From NCBI RefSeq assembly GCF_029910095.1, contig NZ_CP094526.1:2666001-2730000 (forward strand): DNA of 64,000 bases. The letters run 5' to 3'. The translations under genes were made by a program, and so were the position numbers. The notes under the pieces were generated by a model, which ran no database searches, had not been told where the DNA came from, and saw only the letters and a program-made list of their open reading frames with translations. Shown here one piece after another: positions 17,631 to 27,900 of this stretch; positions within the stretch are counted from its first letter, which is position 1; each line of letters starts with the position of its first letter. Origin of the DNA: Bradyrhizobium sp. ISRA464 (lineage in GTDB: Bacteria; Pseudomonadota; Alphaproteobacteria; Rhizobiales; Xanthobacteraceae).

Positions 17631-18191
17631 ATGATCTCCGGTGACGGCTTCGGGCGGTCGAAGATTTTCGCACGCTCCCTTTGCGCCACGATCGCCTTCT
17701 CCGTGTCCTTGCTTGCCTCGCACGGCGCGGCAGCGGACGAGAGCTTTGGCGGACCGACCTTTCGAAAGGGGATGTGGCGTTTCGTGCGGACGTTGGAAAT
17801 CGTCACATCCTCAAACGTTCGGCAAAAGCTGCTTGAGCGCGAGATGACCCGATGCGTCGATCCAACTCAGGCGATGAAAGCTACGTTCGCATCCCCTTCC
17901 GTTGGAAGCTGTCATTCTTCGAAGCCGGAGAAGATCAGCAACAAGTACATCTTTTCCAACAGATGCGACTATATGGGGCCGGTCAGCACCGTCATTACGG
18001 TTCTCAGCGACGAAGCCTACACTGAAGTCAACAAAATCAATGTTGGTCAGGCACCGAGGACCGACCGGGTGGTCGCCCGCCGAATCAGCGATTGCCATGA
18101 GGGCAGTGCTTCGCCTGGCCAGCCGACGGCCGAACGAGGAGACGTCTCGCAAGGGCGTCAACTGGAGCTGGACGAGGGCGAGCCGCTCTGA
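17631..18191 (+). CDS. Secreted DUF3617-like protein, paralog 2
   Basis: A 186-residue protein, paralogous to its upstream neighbour: the blocks FRKGMWRFVRTLEIV, EMTRCVDPTQAMKATF, VGSC and CDYMGPVSTVITVLSDEAYTE recur. A signal peptide is present (SLCATIAFSVSLLASHGAAA). The C-terminal ~30 residues differ from the first copy (GQPTAERGDVSQGRQ). The 300-bp gap between the two genes carries no other feature that I can identify; each may have its own promoter. Confidence 0.7.
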   Translation: MISGDGFGRSKIFARSLCATIAFSVSLLASHGAAADESFGGPTFRKGMWRFVRTLEIVTSSNVRQKLLEREMTRCVDPTQAMKATFASPSVGSCHSSKPEKISNKYIFSNRCDYMGPVSTVITVLSDEAYTEVNKINVGQAPRTDRVVARRISDCHEGSASPGQPTAERGDVSQGRQLELDEGEPL

Positions 18192-18271
18192 CGCGGGTGT
18201 CTATCGCCCGATCCTTTATCATCAAGGCACACTTGGTTCGGGCTTGGACAATTCCGTCGCCTGTGGCGCGA

Positions 18272-18703
18272 TCAGATTTTTTGCTGCCCCCCTGGGGCAC
18301 TGACCTTGACGGTAAACTTCTGAATTTCGGTACGTCCGCCCTGATACTTGACCTCGATGGTCAGGGTGTCATCGCCGACAAACTCGGGCGGTGCCTTGTA
18401 GAAGACAACGTAAGCGGGCACCTCGAGCGCCAGGCAGGCCTTGTAGTTGGTTGCTTTCGCTTTCCCAGACTTGACCACAACCTTTCCGGCGGCCGGAGGG
18501 CTGACCAGGCGAATGGTCGGCAGCGGTCCCGACGTGCAGTCAGGCAACACGTTGAGGTAGATGCCGATTTGGGTGTCTCGGTTAGCCTGGGTCCGAACTG
18601 AACGTTCGATCGTGGTCTCTGAGGCAGCGGGGCTTTGCGCGAATCCGGCGCCTAGAGAGCTCCAGAGCAAGGCTGCGGCACACGCCTGAGAGATCACCCG
18701 CAT
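18272..18703 (-). CDS. Secreted hypothetical protein
   Basis: A 143-residue protein read from the ATG at 18703; the frame also extends 16 codons upstream but the shorter start places the signal peptide (VISQACAAALLWSSLGAGFA) at the N-terminus. The mature part looks like a beta-sandwich (IRLVSPPAAGKVVVKSG … YVVFYKAPPEFVGDDTLTIEVKY), similar in style to small periplasmic Ig-like domains. Two Cys may pair. It is divergent from the giant adhesin gene, with an inverted repeat between them. Function unknown. Confidence 0.6.
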   Translation of the reverse strand: MRVISQACAAALLWSSLGAGFAQSPAASETTIERSVRTQANRDTQIGIYLNVLPDCTSGPLPTIRLVSPPAAGKVVVKSGKAKATNYKACLALEVPAYVVFYKAPPEFVGDDTLTIEVKYQGGRTEIQKFTVKVSAPGGQQKI

Positions 18704-18733
18704 CGACCACTCCAAATCGCCAGACAAGGCAAG

Positions 18734-18780
18734 CTTAGCCAGGCTGTACACGGCCAGTGGGCCAAGTCGACCTGGCTAAG
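18734..18780. promoter_or_regulatory. 10-bp inverted repeat between divergent genes
   Basis: CTTAGCCAGG (18734-18743) and CCTGGCTAAG (18771-18780) are perfect inverted copies separated by 27 bp, in the 235-bp region between the secreted protein gene (minus) and the giant adhesin gene (plus). It could be a paired operator or an RNA hairpin in the adhesin leader; nothing in the sequence decides between these. Confidence 0.45.
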
Positions 18781-18938
18781 CCTTTGTTCTTTCAGACCAG
18801 GCCTGTCCGATCTTTACCACACTGCGACGGAAAGTATTGATTAACCAAATAGATTTCTTGACCGTCGGTGGGGTTAACAATAGCTTAAATCTAAATTTTT
18901 CGACAAGCTTTCCTCTAATCGTTTTTTCGGAGTTGATA

Positions 18939-21900
18939 ATGCAGGGTCAGTTTCAGGTTGCTCAGGCCGCCGGCACCGGAAATTCCGCCAATTCTGCTCC
19001 CGTTCGAATTTACAAGCTGACGAAGCCGCTGACCGATCAGGCGGTAATCGTCAATCTTGGGTACGACCAGAAGGTGCAGGTCGATTTTTCGGCGATCGCC
19101 AAGGAAAAAATCACCTTGGTCCACATCGGCGAAAAGCTGATCATCCTGTTCGACAACCAGTCGACTGTGACTGTCGAGCCGTTCTTCGATTCGCGCTCGG
19201 ACCCGCTCAGCAACATCACGGTTGAGGTGGCACCGGGTCGCGACGTCTCGGGCCAAGAGTTCGCGACTCTGTTTCCGATCAGCACAGACGCCTCCGTGCT
19301 GCCGGCAGCCGACAATGGCGGCAACGCGAACGGCAACGCCCAGGCGTCCGGTGCGAACTTCAGTCCATTTGCGATTGATGCACTGGATCCTGTGCCCACC
19401 AATCAATTGGCTGGGCCGGAAACGCTGCCGAATTTTACGGACACACAGCCGACAGGCTTTGTGCTCGAGCAGACTTTCGTCGCACCGACCATCGCGGTCA
19501 ATTCCACGGTTGCACTCACGCTAAGTGACGCAAACCTGACGGCAACGACCAACAACGGCTTCAATGGCACCGCGCACAGTGCGGCGTTGACGAGCGTAAA
19601 GGGAAACTTTGCCGCTGACTTCACCGATACAGCGGGAAGCACGGGCATCAGCTCGGTGAGCTACGCGCTCTCGATTCCCGGCAACGGCACCCCATCTGGT
19701 TTAATCGATTCGCAGACCCAGCAGCAGGACGTGCTGGTCCAGGTCAACGCCACGACGATCGAGGGGCACGTCGGTATCGCATCAGGTGCGCTCGCCTTCA
19801 CGATTACTGTCGACCCGACGACGGGCGTGGTGACGTTCACCGAGGACCGAGCGGTCAACAACAACGGCACCGGTGCCACTGGCGTATCGCTGGCGGCCGG
19901 AACCGTGACGTTGACGCAGACGGTCGTGGACAATGATGGCGGCACGGCTTCTGCGAGCATCGATCTCGGCACCAAGCTGTCGATCACCGACGACAGGCCG
20001 ATCGTCACGGTGGTGCCGGGCAGCGAGCCGTCGCTGATGCTGAGTGAGACGCACCTGACGGCTGCGACCAACAATGGGGTCGACGGCACGGCGCATAATT
20101 TGGCGCTGACCTCGGTCACGCACAGCTTTGCCGGTGCTTTCAACGACAATTTTGGCGCGGACGGCAGCGGTCCGACGGCGCTCGATCCGCATCCCGTGGT
20201 GTACACGCTGTCGATCGGCAATGGCGGTCTGTCGGGGCTTGTGGATTCGCAGAGCCAGCAGAACGACGTGCTGGTGCAGACCAGCTCCAACACGATCACC
20301 GGCTACGTCGGCAGCCAGGCGAGCGGCCTGGTGGCGTTCACCATCACGGTCGACGGCTCGGGGAACGTGACGTTCACCGAGGACCGTGCGGTCGACAACA
20401 ACGGCACCGGCGCGACCGGGGTGTCGTTCGCGGCTGGGGCGGTGACGCTGACGCAGACCATCACTGATGGCGACGGTTCGAGCGCGAGTGCGAGCCTCGA
20501 CCTCGGCGCCAAGCTGTCGATCACCGATGACGGCCCGACCGTGACGGTGGTGGCGGCGAACGAGCCGTCGCTGACGCTGAGCGAGACCCACCTGACGACG
20601 GGGACCAACCCGGACAGCGGCACCGCGCCGAGCCTGGCGCAGACCACGTCGACGGGCAACTTCTCTGGCGCCTTCACGGACGTGGCGGGCGCCGACGGCA
20701 TCAAGTCGACGGCCTATTCGCTGACCATCAATGGCGGCAGCGGCACCGCGTCCGGCTTGGTCGACTCTCACACCCAGCTGAGCGACGTGCTGGTGCAGGT
20801 CAATGCCACCACGATCGAAGGCCATGTCGGCAACGCCGCCGGCGCGCTGGCGTTCACGATCTCGGTCGATCCGTCGACCGGCATCGTCACCTTCACCGAG
20901 GACCGCGCGGTCGATCAGCCGCAGAGCGGCAGCAATCCGTCTGCCACTCCGGCGCTGTTCACCGCCGGTGTGCTGACGCTGACCCAGACCGTGACCGACA
21001 ATGACGGCACGACGGCCTCGGCGGGCCTCGACCTCGGCGCCAAGCTGTCGATCACCGATGACGGTCCGACCGTGACGGTGGTGGCGGCGAACGAGCCGAC
21101 GCTGACGCTGAGCGAAACCCATCTGACGACGGGCACCAACCCGGACAGCGGTACCGCGCCGAACCTGGCGCTGACCACGACGACGGGCAACTTCTCGGGC
21201 GCCTTCACGGACGTGGCGGGGGCCGACGGCATCAAGTCGACGGCCTATTCGCTGACCATCAATGGCGGCAGCGGCACGGCGTCCGGCCTGGTGGATTCCC
21301 ACACCCAGCTGAGCGACGTGCTGGTCCAGGTCAATGCCACGACCATCGAAGGCCATGTCGGCAGTGCTGCCGGTGCGCTGGCGTTCACCATCTCGGTCGA
21401 TCCCTCGACCGGCATCGTCACCTTCACCGAAGACCGCGGCGTGGATCAGCCGCAGAGCGGCAGCAATCCGTCTGCGACGCCGGCGCTGTTCACCGCTGGC
21501 GTGCTGACGTTGACGCAGACCGTGACCGACAATGACGGCACGGTGGCTTCGGCCGGCCTCGACCTCGGCGCCAAGCTGGCGATCACCGACGACGGTCCGA
21601 CCGTGACGGTGGTGGGGAAGGCTCCGACGCTGACGCTGAGCGAGACCCATCTGACGACGGGCACCAACCCGGACGACGGCACCGCGCCGAACCTGGCGCT
21701 GACCACGACGACGGGCAACTTCTCGGGCGTCTTCGCTGACGTGGCGGGCGCCGACGGCATCGAGTCGACGGCCTATAGCCTGACCATCAATGGCGGCAGC
21801 GGCACGGCGTCCGGCCTGGTGGACTCCCATACCCAGCAGAATGACGTGCTGGTCCAGGTCAACGCGACCACGATTGAGGGTCATGTCGGCGGCATCGGCG

Positions 21901-24900
21901 GCGCGCTGGCGTTCACCATCTCGGTCGATCCGTCGACCGGCATCGTCACCTTCACCGAAGACCGCGCCGTGGATCAGCCGCAGAGCGGCTCCAACCCCTC
22001 TGCCACTCCGGCGCTGTTCACAGCCGGTGTGCTGACGCTGACCCAGACCGTGACCGACAATGACGGCACGGTGGCCTCGGCCGGCCTCGATCTCGGCGCC
22101 AAGCTGTCGATCACCGATGACGGCCCGACCGTGACGGTGGTGGCGGCGAACGAGCCGACGCTGACGCTGAGCGAGACCCATCTGACGACGGGGACCAACC
22201 CGGACAGCGGCACCGCGCCGAGCCTGGCGCTGACCACGACGACCGGCAACTTCTCGGCCGCCTTCGCGGATGTCGCGGGAGCCGACGGCATCAAGTCGAC
22301 GGCCTATACGCTGACGGTCAATGGCGGCAGCGGCACGGCGTCCGGGCTGGTCGACTCCCATACCCAGCTGAGCGATGTGCTGGTCCAAGTCAACGCTACC
22401 ACGATTGAAGGCCATGTCGGCAACGCCGCCGGCGCGCTGGCCTTCACCATCTCGGTCGATCCCTCGACTGGCATCGTCACCTTCACCGAAGATCGCGCCG
22501 TGGATCAGCCGCAGAGCGGCAGCAATCCGTCTGCGACGCCGGCGCTGTTCACAGCCGGCGTGCTGACGCTGACGCAGACCGTGACCGACAATGACGGCAC
22601 GGTGGCCTCGGCCGGCCTCGATCTCGGCGCCAAGCTGGCGATCACCGATGACGGTCCGAGCGTGACCGTTGTGGCGGGGAGGGAGCCGACGCTGACGCTG
22701 AGCGAGACCCATCTGACGACCGGGACCAATCCGGACAGCGGCACGGCGCCGAACCTGGCGCTGACCTCGACGACCGGCAACTTCTCGGCCGCCTTCACGG
22801 ACGTGGCGGGCGCCGACGGCATCAAGTCGACGGCCTATTCGCTGACCATCAATGGCGGCAGCGGCACGGCGTCCGGCTTGGTCGACTCTCACACCCAGCT
22901 GAGCGACGTGCTGGTCCAGGTCAGCGCCACCACGATCGAGGGCCATGTCGGCGGCATCGGCGGTCCGCTGGCGTTCACCATCTCGGTCGATCCCTCGACC
23001 GGCATCGTGACCTTTACTGAAGACCGTGCGGTTGATCAGCCGCAGAGCGGCTCGAATCCGTCCGCCACACCGGGGCTGTTCACCGCCGGTGTGCTGACGC
23101 TGACCCAGACCGTGACTGACAACGACGGCACGGTGGCCTCGGCCGGCCTCGACCTCGGCGCCAAGCTGTCGATCACCGATGACGGCCCGACCGTGACGGT
23201 GGTGGGGATGGCTCCGACGCTGACGCTGAGCGAGACCAATCTGACAACGGGCACCAACCCGGACAGCGGCACGGCGCCGAACCTGGCGCTGACCTCGACG
23301 ACCGGTAACTTCTCGGGCGTCTTCGCGGATGTGGCGGGCGCCGACGGCATCAAGTCGACGGCCTATTCGCTGACCATCAATGGCGGCAGCGGCACGGCGT
23401 CCGGCCTGGTGGACTCCCACACCCAGCAGAATGACGTGCTGGTCCAGGTTAATGCCACGACGATCGAAGGCCATGTCGGCAGTGCTGCCGGTGCGCTGGC
23501 GTTCACCATCTCGGTCGATCCGTCGACTGGCATCGTCACCTTCACCGAAGACCGCGCCGTGGATCAGCCGCAGAGCGGCAGCAATCCGTCTGCGACGCCG
23601 GCGCTGTTCACGGCCGGCGTGCTGACGCTGATGCAGACCGTGACCGACAATGACGGCACGGTCGCTTCGGCAGGCCTCGACCTCGGTGCCAAGCTGGCGA
23701 TCACCGACGACGGTCCGAGCGTGACGGTGGTGGCAGGGAGGGAGCCGTCGCTGACGCTAAGCGAGACCCATCTGACGACCGGGACCAATCCGGACAGCGG
23801 CACTGCGCCGAACCTGGCGCTGACCACGACGACCGGCAACTTCTCGGCCGCCTTCGCCGACGTGGCGGGCGCCGATGGCATCAAGTCGACGGCCTATTCG
23901 CTGACCATCAATGGCGGCAGCGGCACCGCGTCCGGTCTGGTGGATTCCCATACCCAGCAGAACGATGTGCTTGTCCAGGTCAACGCCACCACGATCGAAG
24001 GCCATGTCGGCGGCATCGGCGGCGCGCTGGCGTTCACGATCTCGGTCGATCCGGCGACCGGCATCGTCACCTTCACCGAAGACCGCGCGGTCGACAACAA
24101 TCTGGCGGCTGCCTCGCTGACGGCCGGCGTTCTGACGCTGACGCAGACCGTGACCGACAATGACGGCACGGTGGCCTCGGCCGGCCTCGACCTCGGCGCC
24201 AAGCTGTCGATCACCGACGACGGTCCGACCGTGACGGTGGTGGCGGCCAACGCGCCGTCGCTGACGCTGAGCGAGACCCATCTGACGACGGGGACGAACC
24301 CGGACAGCGGCACGGCGCCGAACCTGGCGCTGACCACGACGACCGGCAATTTCTCGGCCGCCTTCACGGACGTGGCGGGCGCGGACGGCATCAAGTCGAC
24401 GGCTTATAGCCTGACGCTCAATGGCGGTAACGGCACGGCATCGGGTCTGGTGGACTCCCACACTCAGCAGAGCGACGTGCTGGTCCAGGTCAATGCCACG
24501 ACAATTGAAGGCCATGTCGGCAGCGCCGCTGGTGCGCTGGCGTTCACGATCTCGGTCGATCCCTCGACCGGCATTGTGACCTTCACCGAGGACCGTGCGG
24601 TCGACCAGGCGCAGAGCGGCTCGAATCCGTCCGCCACTCCGGCCCTGTTCACCGCCGGCGTGCTGACGCTGACGCAGACCGTGACCGACAATGACGGCAC
24701 AGTGGCCTCGGCGGGCCTCGACCTCGGGGCCAAGCTGGCGATCACCGATGACGGCCCGACCGTGACTGTTGTGGCAGGGAGGGAGGCGTCGCTGACGCTG
24801 AGCGAGACCCATCTGACGACGGGCACCAACCCGGACGACGGCACGGCGCCGAGCCTGGCGCTGACCACGACGACCGGCAACTTCTCGGCCGCCTTCACGG

Positions 24901-27900
24901 ACGTGGCGGGAGCCGACGGCATCAAGTCGACGGCCTATACGCTGACCATCAATGGCGGCAACGGTACGGCGTCAGGGTTGGTGGATTCCCACACCCAGCA
25001 GAATGACGTGCTGGTGCAGGTCAATGCCACCACGATTGAGGGTCATGTCGGCGGCATCGGCGGCGCGCTGGCGTTCACCATCTCGGTCGATCCGTCGACC
25101 GGCATCGTCACCTTCACCGAGGACCGCGCGGTCGATCAGCCGCAGAGCGGCAGCAATCCGTCTGCCACTCCGGCGCTGTTCACCGCCGGTGTGCTGACGC
25201 TGACCCAGACCGTGACCGACAATGACGGCACGACGGCCTCGGCGGGCCTCGACCTCGGCGCCAAGCTGTCGATCACCGATGACGGTCCGACCGTGACGGT
25301 GGTGGCGGCGAACGAGCCGACGCTGACGCTGAGCGAAACCCATCTGACGACGGGCACCAACCCGGACAGCGGTACCGCGCCGAACCTGGCGCTGACCACG
25401 ACGACGGGCAACTTCTCGGGCGCCTTCACGGACGTGGCGGGGGCCGACGGCATCAAGTCGACGGCCTATTCGCTGACCATCAATGGCGGCAGCGGCACGG
25501 CGTCCGGCCTGGTGGATTCCCACACCCAGCTGAGCGACGTGCTGGTCCAGGTCAATGCCACGACCATCGAAGGCCATGTCGGCAGTGCTGCCGGTGCGCT
25601 GGCGTTCACCATCTCGGTCGATCCCTCGACCGGCATCGTCACCTTCACCGAAGACCGCGGCGTGGATCAGCCGCAGAGCGGCAGCAATCCGTCTGCGACG
25701 CCGGCGCTGTTCACCGCTGGCGTGCTGACGTTGACGCAGACCGTGACCGACAATGACGGCACGGTGGCTTCGGCCGGCCTCGACCTCGGCGCCAAGCTGG
25801 CGATCACCGACGACGGTCCGACCGTGACGGTGGTGGGGAAGGCTCCGACGCTGACGCTGAGCGAGACCCATCTGACGACGGGCACCAACCCGGACGACGG
25901 CACCGCGCCGAACCTGGCGCTGACCACGACGACGGGCAACTTCTCGGGCGTCTTCGCTGACGTGGCGGGCGCCGACGGCATCGAGTCGACGGCCTATAGC
26001 CTGACCATCAATGGCGGCAGCGGCACGGCGTCCGGCCTGGTGGACTCCCATACCCAGCAGAATGACGTGCTGGTCCAGGTCAACGCGACCACGATTGAGG
26101 GTCATGTCGGCGGCATCGGCGGCGCGCTGGCGTTCACCATCTCGGTCGATCCGTCGACCGGCATCGTCACCTTCACCGAAGACCGCGCCGTGGATCAGCC
26201 GCAGAGCGGCTCCAACCCCTCTGCCACTCCGGCGCTGTTCACAGCCGGTGTGCTGACGCTGACCCAGACCGTGACCGACAATGACGGCACGGTGGCCTCG
26301 GCCGGCCTCGATCTCGGCGCCAAGCTGTCGATCACCGATGACGGCCCGACCGTGACGGTGGTGGCGGCGAACGAGCCGACGCTGACGCTGAGCGAGACCC
26401 ATCTGACGACGGGGACCAACCCGGACAGCGGCACCGCGCCGAGCCTGGCGCTGACCACGACGACCGGCAACTTCTCGGCCGCCTTCGCGGATGTCGCGGG
26501 AGCCGACGGCATCAAGTCGACGGCCTATACGCTGACGGTCAATGGCGGCAGCGGCACGGCGTCCGGCCTGGTGGATTCCCACACCCAGCTGAGCGATGTG
26601 CTGGTCCAAGTCAATGCCACGACAATTGAAGGCCATGTCGGCAGTGCTGCCGGTGCGCTGGCGTTCACCATCTCGGTCGATCCGTCGACCGGCATCGTGA
26701 CCTTCACCGAGGACCGCGCGGTCGACCAGGCGCAGAGCGGCTCGAATCCGTCCGCCACGCTGACGCTGTTCACCGCCGGCGTTCTGACGCTGACGCAGAC
26801 CGTGACCGACAACGACGGCACGGTGGCCTCGGCCGGCCTCGACCTCGGCGCCAAGCTGGCGATCACCGATGACGGTCCGACCGTGACGGTGGTGGGGAAG
26901 GCTCCGACGCTGACGCTGAGCGAGACCAACCTGACAACGGGCACCAACCCGGACGACGGCACGGCGCCGAACCTGGCGCTGACCACGACGACAGGCAACT
27001 TCTCGGGCGTCTTCGCTGACGTGGCCGGCGCCGACGGCATCAAGTCGACGGCTTATAGCCTGACCATCAATGGCGGCAGCGGTACGGCATCCGGTTTGGT
27101 GGACTCCCACACCCAGCTGAGCGATGTGCTGGTTCAGGTCAGCGCGACCAAGATCGAAGGTCATGTCGGCGGCGCCGCTGGTGCGCTGGCCTTCGTCATC
27201 TCGGTCGATCCGTCGACCGGTATTGTGACCTTCACCGAGGACCGTGCCGTCGATCAGGCACAGAGCGGCAGCAATCCGTCGGCCACCCCGGCGTTGTTCA
27301 CGGCCGGGGTGCTGACGCTGACGCAGACCGTGACCGACAATGACGGCACGGTGGCCTCGGCGGGCCTCGATCTCGGCGCCAAGCTGGCGATCACCGATGA
27401 CGGTCCGACCGTGACGGTGGTGGCGGCCAACGCGCCGACGCTGACGCTGAGCGAGACCCATCTGACGACCGGCACCAACCCGGACAGCGGCACCGCGCCG
27501 AGCCTGGCGCTGACCACGACGACGGGTAACTTCTCTGGCGCCTTCACGGACGTGGCGGGTGCCGACGGCATCAAGTCGACGGCGTATAGCCTGACCATCA
27601 ATGGCGGCAGCGGCACGGCATCCGGCCTGGTGGACTCCCACACTCAGCAGAGCGACGTGCTGGTCCAGGTCAATGCCACCACGATCGAAGGCCATGTCGG
27701 CAGCGCCGCTGGTGCGCTGGCCTTTGTCATCTCGGTCGATCCGTCGACCGGCATTGTGACCTTCACCGAGGACCGTGCGGTCGACAACAATCTGGCGCCC
27801 GCCTCCCTGACTGCCGGCGTGCTGACGCTGACGCAGACCGTGACCGACAATGACGGCACGGTGGCTTCGGCGGGCCTCGATCTCGGGACCAAGCTGTCGA

